Positions 15,636-24,800 of a DNA stretch of 32,884 bases are shown piece by piece (position 1 is the first letter of the stretch; each line of letters opens with the position of its first letter). Location of the stretch: assembly GCA_964352905.1 (NCBI GenBank), contig CAYGTS010000009.1, forward strand, positions 1-32,884. The letters run 5' to 3'. Under the pieces are notes generated by a model, which was given only the letters and a program-made list of their open reading frames with translations, made no database searches and was not told where the DNA came from. The translations under genes were made by a program, and so were the position numbers. The stretch is from CAYGTS01 sp964352905. GTDB lineage: Bacteria; Pseudomonadota; Gammaproteobacteria; JAHCLG01.

Positions 15636-16421
15636 TTATTCTCCTTTAGAAACGTGACATTGTTTTAAAAAATTTAATACGGGTTCATTATTATCAGGAT
15701 TCTGCTGAATCATATTAATAATATGACTCGCAATAATCGCGCCATTGGCACCACTATCAAATAACTGTTGCATGTGTTGTGGGTTAGAAATACCAAAACC
15801 AACCACAATGGGGGTATCCGTGAGTGACTTTAATTCAGCTAAGCGCTTTAACGTGTCAGGGCTAATATCATCACGCGCACCGGTGGTGCCATAAACACTG
15901 ATCATATAGGCAAATGCGGTGGCTTTTTGGCAAATCATTTTAGCGCGATCAAGAGGCGTATTCGGTGCAATTAAATAAATCGTATCTAACCCAGATTGTA
16001 AAAAATGCTGTGATACTGCTAAATCATTGGGTAAATCATCGGGTAACACATCAACACACAGTAACGCATCAATGCCGTGTTCAACGAGTTGGGTGAGTGC
16101 TTTATCACCTTGCTTAAAAATAATATTGTAATAAGTCATAAAGCCGAGTGGGATATCACTGTAATCACGAATTTGCTTAATCAGTTGTAAGGCTTTTTTA
16201 AAATCCATGCCATTTTTTAGTGCTACCTGTGAAGCTTGTTGAATGGTTGGGCCATCAGCAATTGGATCGGAAAAAGGCATACCTAATTCTAAGGCATCAG
16301 CACCTTGATCAATCGCCATTTTAATATACGCTAAACTTTTTTCCACAGTTGGATAACCGAGCATGAAGTAAGGAATAAACACGTGCTTTTTATTTTTGAA
16401 TAATTGCTGGAAACGTTTCAT
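15636..16421 (-). CDS. trpA: Tryptophan synthase alpha subunit
   Basis: TrpA cleaves indole-3-glycerol phosphate to indole, which is channelled to TrpB in the alpha2-beta2 complex. The 261-aa protein is a TIM barrel. The catalytic acids are E45 in DALELGMPFSDP and D56 in IADGPTIQ. GFMTYYNIIF, the loop-6 motif YGTTGARDDIS and the phosphate-binding VGFGIS are also present. The start ATG overlaps the trpB stop by 4 bases (ATGA), a classic sign of translational coupling between the two subunits. aroF begins 2 bases after its stop. Confidence 0.96.
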   Translation of the reverse strand: MKRFQQLFKNKKHVFIPYFMLGYPTVEKSLAYIKMAIDQGADALELGMPFSDPIADGPTIQQASQVALKNGMDFKKALQLIKQIRDYSDIPLGFMTYYNIIFKQGDKALTQLVEHGIDALLCVDVLPDDLPNDLAVSQHFLQSGLDTIYLIAPNTPLDRAKMICQKATAFAYMISVYGTTGARDDISPDTLKRLAELKSLTDTPIVVGFGISNPQHMQQLFDSGANGAIIASHIINMIQQNPDNNEPVLNFLKQCHVSKGE

Positions 16422-17590
16422 GCTGATCTCCTATAATTTAACACGGTGTTTAAATCTTTATCACCACGCCCGGAAAGATTCACTAACAGTGAACTATTTT
16501 TTGGCAAATTTTGCGTGAGCTTTAAAGCGAGTGCTACCGCATGGCACGATTCCAGTGCGCCTAAAATGCCTTCTTTGTGTGCTAACATATCAAAGGCGGT
16601 TAAGGCCTCATCATCCGTAATGCCTAAATAAGTTGCGCGCTGGGTTGCTTGCAAATAAACATGTTCCGGCCCCACACCAGGATAATCTAACCCCGCAGAA
16701 ATTGAATGGGTCTCATTAATTTGGCCTTCATTATTTTGCAAAAAGAACGATTTCATACCATGAAAAACCCCCAGCGATCCTTTCTCTAAGGTTGCAGCAT
16801 GCGCATGTGTGTTCAATCCATTACCGGCGGCTTCAGCGCCATAAATTGCTACTTTTTGATCTGCTAAAAAGGCTGAAAATAAACCAATCGCATTGGAACC
16901 ACCACCAACACAAGCGACAATCGCATCCGGTAATTTTCCTGTCATTGTGAGCATTTGTTCGCGTGCTTCTAGCCCAATCACGCTTTGAAAATGCCGCACC
17001 ATTGCCGGGAAGGGATAAGGGCCGGCAGCTGTGCCAAACACATAAAACGTATCTTCAACATTACCAGCCCAATCACGCATTGCATCGTTAATCGCATCTT
17101 TTAAGGTGGCTGTGCCACTGTTAACGGCATGCACTTTCGCACCAAATAATTGCATGCGCGCAACATTCGGTGCCTGGCGCTCCATATCAATGCGTCCCAT
17201 AAAAATTTCTACAGGAATACCCAGTAACGCGCCAGTCATTGCCGTTGCAACGCCGTGTTGACCGGCACCTGTTTCAGCAATAATGCGTTTTTTCCCCATG
17301 TATTTAGCCAATAAACATTGACCTAAGGTATTATTGGTTTTGTGTGCGCCACCGTGTAATAAATCTTCACGTTTAAGGTAAATATTGCTGCCGGTCATAG
17401 CGGATAAATTTTTAGCATGAAACAAAGGTGTCGCGCGACCAGCATAATGCTGTAGCAGTAACGCTAGTTCTTGCTTAAAGTGTTCATCCTCTTTAACCCT
17501 TTCAAATGCTTGTGCAATTTCTAACAGCGGCTGCAATAATACTTCGGGCACATATAACCCCCCATACTCACCGTAATATTTATCTAGCAT
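16418..17590 (-). CDS. trpB: Tryptophan synthase beta subunit
   Basis: TrpB is the PLP enzyme that joins indole and serine to make tryptophan. The 390-aa length and the sequence are those of the main TrpB1 type partnered by TrpA. The PLP lysine is K84 in LLHGGAHKTNNTLGQ. Also visible are AETGAGQHGVATA, IEIFMGRIDMERQAPNV, VACVGGGSNAIG for the cofactor phosphate, GLDYPGVGPEH, EGILGALESCHA and the C-terminal LSGRGDKD. The start overlaps the end of trpF by 11 bases and the stop overlaps trpA by 4, so the whole block is translationally packed. Confidence 0.97.
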   Translation of the reverse strand: MLDKYYGEYGGLYVPEVLLQPLLEIAQAFERVKEDEHFKQELALLLQHYAGRATPLFHAKNLSAMTGSNIYLKREDLLHGGAHKTNNTLGQCLLAKYMGKKRIIAETGAGQHGVATAMTGALLGIPVEIFMGRIDMERQAPNVARMQLFGAKVHAVNSGTATLKDAINDAMRDWAGNVEDTFYVFGTAAGPYPFPAMVRHFQSVIGLEAREQMLTMTGKLPDAIVACVGGGSNAIGLFSAFLADQKVAIYGAEAAGNGLNTHAHAATLEKGSLGVFHGMKSFFLQNNEGQINETHSISAGLDYPGVGPEHVYLQATQRATYLGITDDEALTAFDMLAHKEGILGALESCHAVALALKLTQNLPKNSSLLVNLSGRGDKDLNTVLNYRRSA

Positions 17591-18170
17591 GACTAACCTC
17601 GTTAAATAATTGTTGCATTTTTTTTAGATCCTTGATGCCGGGTTGTTGTTCCACACCGCTGCAAATATCCAGGGCGTAGGGGCTTAGTTTACAAGCCGCA
17701 CGCGCATTGTGAGGATTAATTCCGCCGGCTAAAAAAAGCTTTGTTTTGTTCTCTGGCAGTAAAGCCCAATCAAATTTTCTACCTGTGCCACCATAGTGCT
17801 TTGCATGATAGCTATCACACAAAAAATAATCTGCTTGAATCGATTTGATTTGATCAAACGAGTGGGCATTCTTAATCAATAACGGAAAAATAGTTTTAGT
17901 TTTGTTTAATGCTGGCAAACTATCATGATAAATTTGCGCGGCGTATAAATTTAATGCTGCAGATTGTTCAATAATTTCTTGTGCAGTTTGCTCAATGAAA
18001 ATACCAACCGGCAGAGCAGTTTTTAATTTTTCAATAATCGTTAACGCAACTGTGTAATCAATATGGCGCGATGACTGGCGTGAAAAATTAAAGCCAATAA
18101 AATCTGCGCCTAATTCTTCAGCGGCTAAGGCATCGTTAATATTGGTAATGCCACAGATTTTAATTTTCAT
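17580..18170 (-). CDS. trpF: Phosphoribosylanthranilate isomerase
   Basis: TrpF isomerises phosphoribosylanthranilate to the carboxyphenylamino-deoxyribulose phosphate. The 196-aa TIM barrel shows KICGIT at residues 4-9 with the catalytic Cys6. GADFIGFNFSRQSSRHI gives the FxxxSxR motif, and FLCDSYHAKHYGGTGRKFDW carries the catalytic Asp. LAGGINPHNA and DICSGVEQQPGIKD form the phosphate end. It is a stand-alone enzyme, unlike the TrpC-TrpF fusion of E. coli. It overlaps trpC by 4 bases and trpB by 11. Confidence 0.95.
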   Translation of the reverse strand: MKIKICGITNINDALAAEELGADFIGFNFSRQSSRHIDYTVALTIIEKLKTALPVGIFIEQTAQEIIEQSAALNLYAAQIYHDSLPALNKTKTIFPLLIKNAHSFDQIKSIQADYFLCDSYHAKHYGGTGRKFDWALLPENKTKLFLAGGINPHNARAACKLSPYALDICSGVEQQPGIKDLKKMQQLFNEVSHAR

Positions 18171-18919
18171 GACGCCCCCTTTAATGCCTGTAAAAATACG
18201 CTTGGATTGTTACTTTGCATCAAGGCAGTACCGATTAAGACCGCATTCACGCGCGCAGGTAACTGCTTTAAATCGCTGGCTTGCTTAATGCCTGAAGCTG
18301 CGATAACGCCAATCTCTGGTGGGATTTTTTCACACAATTGATGGGCGTTTTCAAGGTTGATTTCAAAATTGTTTAAATTACGATTGTTAATTTGAATGAT
18401 GGTTGGCTGAATACTCATGGCCATTTCAAGTTCAGGTTTATTAAATATTTCTATGACAGCGGCCATACCAAGCGATTCAATTTCATCTTTTAAATGGATT
18501 AATTGTTTTTGATCTAACATGCCAACAATCAATAAACACGCATCAGCGCCATGCGCACGCGCAAGATGAATTTGTTTGCTATCAATAATAAAATCTTTGC
18601 ACAACAAAGGTAAATTAACTTGTTTGCGTACTTGCTGCAGATCATTAAAACTCCCGCCAAAATAGTGTTCATCGGTTAACACTGAAATGGCATCAGCACC
18701 GCCAGCAGCGTAAGCTTGCGCTAATTGTTGCGGTTGATAATTTGCACATAACACACCGGCACTCGGTGTTTTAGGCTTTAGTTCAGCAATAACTGATAAT
18801 CGCGCTTGGTTGATCATAGCGGCAAAATCCAGTGGCGCTAAAGGGGCAGCTGCCAAATTTAATGAAGGTAAACGCGCTACTTCATTTTTTTTATGGTTAA
18901 GGATCGTATTTAAGAACAT
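18167..18919 (-). CDS. trpC: Indole-3-glycerol phosphate synthase with an unusual Glu-to-Ala change
   Basis: TrpC closes the ring to form indole-3-glycerol phosphate. The 250-aa barrel has AELKPKTPSAGVL at 45-57 with E46 and K48, LLCKDFIID at 105-113 with the catalytic K108, VIEIFNKPE with E157, and INNRNL with N179. The motif normally written SESGI or AESGI reads IAASGI at 206-211, with Ala208 replacing the normally invariant Glu. The codon is GCT in the given sequence. Everything else looks like a functional enzyme. The stop overlaps trpF by 4 bases and the start overlaps trpD by 10. Confidence 0.94.
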   Translation of the reverse strand: MFLNTILNHKKNEVARLPSLNLAAAPLAPLDFAAMINQARLSVIAELKPKTPSAGVLCANYQPQQLAQAYAAGGADAISVLTDEHYFGGSFNDLQQVRKQVNLPLLCKDFIIDSKQIHLARAHGADACLLIVGMLDQKQLIHLKDEIESLGMAAVIEIFNKPELEMAMSIQPTIIQINNRNLNNFEINLENAHQLCEKIPPEIGVIAASGIKQASDLKQLPARVNAVLIGTALMQSNNPSVFLQALKGAS

Positions 18920-19902
18920 AGGGTTTGCTCCTTCAAATGCTGTAATAATTTATTGGCTGTGCCATTACTGATAGCATTACCGGCTTTGGTGATCGCTTGT
19001 TTTAAATTAATCGAGTCATCAATTAAATTAATAACGATCGCTGCATTAAAAATCACACTGGCACGTTTTGCGCCTTGCAATTGATTGTTCAAAATTGCCT
19101 GACAAGTTTTCGCATTACTAAAAGCATCGCCACCGCGTAATTCATCATCATGAAAACATTCAAAGCCAAACTCTTGCGCATTTACTCTACTAAAGGTAAT
19201 AAAACCGTGCTTTAAGGTTGCGATTTCGGTGGTTTGGCTAATACTGGCTTCATCCATGCCGGCACCATGTAACACAATCGCGCGCTGCACGCCTAAGAGC
19301 TTAAGTGCATTAATCATTGGTTCAATCAGCGCAGGCGTATAAACGCCAATCACGTAATTTTTAACACGTGCTGGATTGAGTAACGGTCCTAAAATATTAA
19401 AAATAGTTTTTATTTTATATTGGGCGAGTTTTTTGCGCGCACTGGCAATTTTTTGAAATTGTGGATGAAAATAAGGGGCAAATAAAAAGGTGATCCCACA
19501 GTGTTGCATTTGTTTGATGGCTTGCAATGGTGTGGTAGGCAAAGGAATACCCAATTCAACGAGCATATCAAAGCTACCGCAGCGACTCGTCACCGAGCGA
19601 TTACCGTGTTTTGCCACAGGATAACCACTTGCAGCAATGAGTAAACTGGCCGTGGTTGAAATATTAAAACTATGACTACTATCACCGCCGGTGCCCACTA
19701 AATCAACGGTGGTGTTGGGAAAACCATGCACCAAATGACTTTGCGTGAGAATTTCGCTGGCAATATCAGCTAACTCTTCACCTGTAATAGAGCTTAAATT
19801 TAACTGTTTTAATACATTGACTTGCTGGGTTAACGATAAGCTATCATTGAACAAATGTTTAACAAGATACAGTTTGGGAACTTTTGTGAGTGTTGTATTC
19901 AT
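18910..19902 (-). CDS. trpD: Anthranilate phosphoribosyltransferase
   Basis: TrpD transfers phosphoribose from PRPP to anthranilate. The 330-aa protein has the small helical N-domain and then VDLVGTGGDSSHSFNIST at 66-83 (PRPP-binding GTGGD and NxST). KHGNRSVTSRCGSFDMLVELG follows, covering the anthranilate-binding KHGNR and metal region. The C-terminal part includes LGPLLNPA and VLHGAGMDEASI. It is the first structural gene after the trp attenuator. AAAAAGG precedes ATG 19902. It receives anthranilate from TrpEG, which is encoded far away. It is not fused to TrpG, which here is fused to TrpE instead. Confidence 0.96.
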   Translation of the reverse strand: MNTTLTKVPKLYLVKHLFNDSLSLTQQVNVLKQLNLSSITGEELADIASEILTQSHLVHGFPNTTVDLVGTGGDSSHSFNISTTASLLIAASGYPVAKHGNRSVTSRCGSFDMLVELGIPLPTTPLQAIKQMQHCGITFLFAPYFHPQFQKIASARKKLAQYKIKTIFNILGPLLNPARVKNYVIGVYTPALIEPMINALKLLGVQRAIVLHGAGMDEASISQTTEIATLKHGFITFSRVNAQEFGFECFHDDELRGGDAFSNAKTCQAILNNQLQGAKRASVIFNAAIVINLIDDSINLKQAITKAGNAISNGTANKLLQHLKEQTLCS

Positions 19903-19937
19903 CCTTTTTCTCCGCTTTTAATCAATGGGTTAACCAT

Positions 19938-20024
19938 TTAGCGGGTCCTAAAAAACAAAACCCGCTAAGCTTGCGGGTTTTCAATCAGATTAAGCGCACA
20001 AACGCGTTTAGCCAAACCCGCTAA
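19938..20024 (-). promoter_or_regulatory. trp attenuator: competing antiterminator and terminator segments
   Basis: On the transcript (minus strand) segment 2, TTAGCGGGTTT at 20024-20014, contains the leader-peptide stop. Segment 3, AAAACCCGC, lies at 19981-19973, and segment 4, GCGGGTTTT, at 19965-19957. Segment 2 can pair with 3 (8 bp GCGGGTTT/AAACCCGC), giving an antiterminator. Segments 3 and 4 form the terminator. A further ACCCGCTAA at 19946-19938 is complementary to both 2 and 4. Stalling at the Trp codons should free segment 2, and finishing the peptide should mask it. Confidence 0.9.
19950..19981 (-). terminator. trp leader intrinsic terminator (3:4 hairpin)
   Basis: AAAACCCGC, loop AAGCTTA, GCGGGTTTT, then GTTTTTT: a 9-bp stem with a U-rich tail, 48 bases before the trpD start. 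It comes after the leader peptide and before trpD, as required for attenuation. Confidence 0.9.
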
Positions 20025-20071
20025 GAGTTTTGCCACCAACGCCAATTTGTAAGAAATGTGATTGAACGCAT
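20021..20071 (-). CDS. trpL: trp operon leader peptide
   Basis: A 16-codon reading frame, MRSITFLTNWRWWQNS, followed by TAG. It has Trp at codons 10, 12 and 13, a density not expected by chance in a random short frame. AAAGGA lies just upstream of ATG 20071. The stop codon falls at the start of attenuator segment 2. A near-consensus promoter sits about 30 bases upstream of the ATG. Its job is to sense charged tRNA-Trp by ribosome stalling, as in the enteric trp operons, and not to make a functional protein. The sequence differs from the E. coli leader peptide. It is too short for routine gene prediction. Confidence 0.92.
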   Translation of the reverse strand: MRSITFLTNWRWWQNS

Positions 20072-20108
20072 TTTTAAATCCTTTACGTTTTTTAACGTGT
20101 CTTTTGTC

Positions 20109-20137
20109 ATTATTCAGTAGTATGCACTGGTTGTCAA
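20109..20137 (-). promoter_or_regulatory. Promoter of the trpL-trpDCFBA-aroF-aroA operon
   Basis: TTGACA (minus strand, 20137-20132), a 17-base spacer and AATAAT (20114-20109): a perfect -35, optimal spacing and a 5/6 -10. Transcription should start near 20102, about 30 bases before the trpL ATG. Its -35 lies 40 bases after the stop of the upstream 499-aa gene. No clear TrpR-like operator palindrome was recognised over it. Confidence 0.85.
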
Positions 20138-20176
20138 GTTGAATTTTCTGAGCAAATTTTGACCGTTTCTGATAGT

Positions 20177-21676
20177 TTAATATTGTGCGAGGCTTAAGCA
20201 CATTTTTGTTGAAGAAGATATTGGCCAGCAACAAGTTTGCTGTTCTTGGGCGATGACATGAAACGATAAGTTACAATAAAGGCATGCAAAGACTATTCTT
20301 TGCATTAATTCTGAACTTTGATCAAAGCCAGTAGGTTTAATTTTATGTAGTAAAGCATTAATGACCTCTTGTGCGGTATGAAATTGGGAAAAATCTCTTA
20401 ATACCTGATTAACTTCTGTTACATGGTGATGGCACCATTTTTTTAAGCGTATGCGTGCAAACATCCCTGTAAAGCGAAGATGAGTTATTTTTTCATTTTC
20501 GCTAACACAGCTATAGTCACGTAATAAGGCTTGAATGACTGCAAGCCTTTTAGGTTCTTCACTTGTATCTGTTGCAGATTTAGCCGCTATTTTATGGTAG
20601 TGCCAAGCTGTAGTATTTTCTTTTGCATAAATAATATCGCATAGAAATTGTTGCATAGTTAGATTGGCCTGCTGAAATGGTATAGAATGTAGTTGTAATA
20701 CAGCATTAAATGAGAGATTATTTAATTGCTGTTGTTTAGCAAGATTAGTTAACAGCATCGTGATTTTTTTCAAGTTGTAATCTAATGATAAAACTTTTAC
20801 TAAGTTAGCGTAGCTTAATACATTATTGTTTGCCAAAGACTTAAGGCACTGCCATCGTTCAAAATAATGACATAAATTTTCTTGTGGGTTAAAGCTTATT
20901 AAATTTTTATCTGGCCAATTATTTTTAATTAAGCTATTTATTGCTGTAATAAAAAACAGCGAATGATTTTTTTGTTTGCGATTAGATCTTTTTAAATATT
21001 GTTTTAATTCTGTAAAGTCATATTTTATATTAAGTTTTATTAGTTCAGATAAAAGCATCATTATTTTATCAGTATGATCTGCGCAATCAGCATACCGATA
21101 GCTTAAGTGCAGAAAATTAATTATAAATTCACATGTTTTATTATCATTTAGTAAGTCTAAATTTAGCATATGACGGTTACTTATTATAATCTTTATTAAC
21201 GCTGATCGTGATTGTAAAGATAATAATAATTTTTTCGCAGCTAAGAAGAATTTTAAAATGGCAACGAAGCAGCTATAATCATTATAATCTTCAGTTAATC
21301 GTGTTAAAAAAACTAATTCTTCATAGTGAAATGCTGAAACTTGTTGTTGCTCACTAAAGTTTAATTTTGCTACTTTTAATAGGAGAAAGAAATTTAAAAT
21401 ATTTTCAATTGATTGATTGGTGATCTTAGAATTCAATTTACACCAATTCATCATGTAGGATAAAAAAATTGCCAAGTAGTCATAATTTAGTAAATAAATT
21501 TCAAGATTATTTGCCATAGAGAGCGCTGGGAAGTGTTGCTCTAATTCAATAATAAAACTTTCTTTAAAGCGCGTGAACAATTTATTGGCAAGATTTTGTG
21601 AGCATTGGTTGTTTGTCATTTGTGGGTAGCTTATTTTACAGAATGCATGATATTTTGTATGGAAAAAAGCGTACAT
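20177..21676 (-). CDS. Large alpha-helical repeat protein, shorter paralogue of the next gene
   Basis: A 499-aa protein of unknown function, leucine- and asparagine-rich and predicted largely helical, with no signal peptide or membrane segment. Its N-terminus (ESFIIELEQHFPALSM near 39-54, ILNFFLLLKVAKLNF near 93-107) aligns with that of the 1242-aa protein encoded upstream. Residues about 205-295 (LLSELIKLNIKYDFTELK, FFITAINSLI, YFERWQCLKSLANNNVL) match a module that the larger protein carries three times. It lacks the kinase-like C-terminal part of that protein. AAGG with good spacing precedes ATG 21676, and a gap of 140 bases separates it from its paralogue. Base composition is visibly richer in A/T than the trp genes. 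A host-directed effector-like role is conceivable, but there is no direct evidence for it. Confidence 0.7.
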   Translation of the reverse strand: MYAFFHTKYHAFCKISYPQMTNNQCSQNLANKLFTRFKESFIIELEQHFPALSMANNLEIYLLNYDYLAIFLSYMMNWCKLNSKITNQSIENILNFFLLLKVAKLNFSEQQQVSAFHYEELVFLTRLTEDYNDYSCFVAILKFFLAAKKLLLSLQSRSALIKIIISNRHMLNLDLLNDNKTCEFIINFLHLSYRYADCADHTDKIMMLLSELIKLNIKYDFTELKQYLKRSNRKQKNHSLFFITAINSLIKNNWPDKNLISFNPQENLCHYFERWQCLKSLANNNVLSYANLVKVLSLDYNLKKITMLLTNLAKQQQLNNLSFNAVLQLHSIPFQQANLTMQQFLCDIIYAKENTTAWHYHKIAAKSATDTSEEPKRLAVIQALLRDYSCVSENEKITHLRFTGMFARIRLKKWCHHHVTEVNQVLRDFSQFHTAQEVINALLHKIKPTGFDQSSELMQRIVFACLYCNLSFHVIAQEQQTCCWPISSSTKMCLSLAQY

Positions 21677-21816
21677 AGCAACACCTTAATTCTTTAAAAC
21701 ATTTAATTTATGCAATAATACATATAATAGTGGGGTAATGCAACATTTAAAAGCAATAAAGCTATTAAATAGCAGGTTAAATATTCTTTAAAGCATAAAA
21801 TTAAAGTGTCGTGCCT

Positions 21817-24800
21817 TTAACGGTGAGATGAAGATAAAAGCTTAGCATGACGTTCGAATGTGATTGTTTTATTTCCAATCTCGGCAGTAATTGAGTTTGC
21901 GGTGTTATTGGAAGTAGTGATGCAGCCTAGTTTATTTACTAATAAGGCAAAGGATTTTACTTGTGTTGAGTGTGTTGTTGCAAATAAACGATAATGTAAA
22001 TGGCGTTCTGCAAATAAAAAATGTGTATTTTTCTTGGTTAATAAATATTGCAGATAATCTTTTTTCTTATTGTTATCTGATAGTTTTTCAAAAAAAGTTT
22101 CAATAAATTGAATATAACGTGCTTTCATATTAGCAGTTGGGATATCTTTGCTATAGCCAGCAATTTTTGTTGCTATTTCATCAATAATTTTAGCCAAATT
22201 AGTGGGTGATTGATCTAATGTGGTGTTAATAAATGCTGCAAAGCGCTGAATATCTGCATTGTATAGTTGATTAATATTTTCTTTAGTGCTACAGCTTTGT
22301 TGTGTTTTAATATTGGGATCGAAAAAAGTAATGCTATCACCATTGATCATAGTGTGATTAAAATCATGAAAATTTAATACCCCACAATGATGCGCGCGGG
22401 TTATTTCTTGTGCCATTTTTAATAATACTGAATTTTTAGCACCAGTTTGCTGTTTTATATAATCATTAAATATTTGCCAAGAAGTATTTTCCTTAAAAAT
22501 TATGTTTGCACCAAAGGCTAAGTTTAAAGGTTGAGTGATTTCAGATTTTGTATTACCAATGATGCTTAAAGGTAAACTACTATTTTTTAATAAGTTAAGT
22601 TGCTTTAGATTATACGGCAAATGCAAGGTTACTTGTTTGCCATATAAGCGTCGTAATGCACGAGCATTTTCAATGCAGTTTAAGATAGCAATCTTTTCAG
22701 AGTTAATGCGAATTGTTTTGTTTGCTTCTTTTGTGGTTATATCAGATGCTAATGTTTTAATGGCTGAAGTAGTGTTAATTTCATAACTTTTATCGGTTTT
22801 AATTTGCATTGTATTAGGAATGCATGAACCAGTTAATGGTTTTGCTGTAAAAAAATCGTAAACTTCTGGGGAGATATTGGTATCAAATAAATTAGATAAC
22901 ACTTCTTTATTCAGGGTTTTATTTTTTTGAAAATTTTTAATATATTCATATATTTCAATTAAATTATTTTTATTTAATTTGAATAAAGCATTTATTTTAT
23001 CTGATTCAATTAAATTAAATTTTTCTAAACACTTTAAAATAATAGCATAACTTTGTAACTCATGATGTGATGCTTGTTCTGTAACTATCTTAACATGTGG
23101 CTCTTGCAACATATTAGTCATAGCTAGAATTTTTAAAATATTCCATTGATTAACATAATCATCTGGTTCAAGCTGAAAATCTAAATTTTTTTTAAATGAA
23201 GAATGAGGTAATTTCGTGCTAATTAAACTATTCATTGCAACAACATAAAAAGCACTTAAGTACATAGTAGCTATGCATGGTTTTAAAGTCTTTTTTAAAC
23301 ATTCATAATCAAGGGTTATATCTAATGCCATTAAATCAGTTAAAAGGTTAGTAACCCTCTTCATGCAAGCATGAAGATAAGCTTGATTTAAAACAAGAAT
23401 AATATTTTCTAATTTTTCTTGATCATGTAACAAGAGCTGAAAAAAATCTTTCCCAGTATTGTTCTTTTCAAAGATTTTTCCAATAGTTTTGGCAATTCCT
23501 ATGCGAACCGTATAGTCTTGTATGTTTTGCTTTTTAGCGATTAATAGTATGCGAGTTAACCTAGGAAAATTTCTTTTATCTAAATTAGATAAGATAAATA
23601 TTTCTTGTTCAGATAAAGTTAAAGCCAGTTGTTTTTCAGCAATGCTTAGATCACTGTTTAATAGCAAAGGTGCGTATTTTTTGAGTAAGCTCATTTTATT
23701 TTTAAAAAACAATATAGCTTGATTATAGTCATTGTTAGCTAAATCTTCTAATAAAACATGATCAGCTAGTACTTGCAATACTTCCCAATATTCTATATAG
23801 GCATTAAGATCTTGGCGGCTATTAAAAGGTATAGGGTTTAATTTATATTTTTTTAATACATTGTTGATTGCAGAAGTGTAAAATGCTTTTTTAATGCTTT
23901 CACTATCTTGGTGTTTTTCTAAAAGAGAGTTAAGCTCTGAAAAATCAAAATCAAAATTTTCATCAATTCTTAAAATACCGGCTAATAGCCCTAAAAAACT
24001 AGGATCTAAGTTTTGGTTTATTATGGCTTTATTTAAAAACTGTATAATTAGGGCTGCTTTTTTATTTAGCCAGTTAATATGGATTTCATATTGCGACTTT
24101 TTTTGCGTAAGATGGTTTTCAATGCTTTGTTGAATTGCTTTTACTATGAGGAGCCGATTAGGGTGACCAATATTTAAGTTGGCTGCAATTTTAAACAATT
24201 GTAACATATCAGGGAATAGAATTAATGCGGCACTGGTTTCTGCTGATAAGCTATGAGCATAGTATTGAGCTAGATTTGCCAAATGCTTAATTTCTTCCGC
24301 AGTGAAAACTGTAGCAAAGTTTGCTAATTCTGCTATGGCAACTTCATGGGAGTTAGATCGGTAGGCAAACTTGTATAAATTTTCTAAATCTTCTAAATCT
24401 TCTTCACTATTAAATTTTATGAGTATTTCTTGCGTTAATAAATTGTTTTCTGCTAAATATGAGAAAATGCACCATCTCTTTTTATAAAATTCAAAATTTC
24501 CTTCTTTAAAAGTGAAACGTTTTTTTATGTTTTTTGATTCAAGTAAATTATTACATGCAGTAATATAATAATAACTTTTTACAGATTCAGGATTAGAAGT
24601 AACAGTATCGTCATTAAAGATTAACCTATTTAATTCTTTGAAATTAAATGTTACGTTTAAAGTCATTAAATCTTCTAAAATATCAATAATATCGTAGTCT
24701 TTTTGTGTAATTACTGGTTCAAACAAATCATATCGGCACATGTTAGCTAGAAAAAATACTACTAATTTATAATGAGGGTTCTCGTGATTAAGCCATTCTG

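Noticed and set aside
19965..20234. 89-aa minus-strand reading frame upstream of trpD
   Set aside because: It runs across the trp promoter, leader peptide and attenuator in a different frame. The promoter elements and the Trp-rich leader explain the region better.
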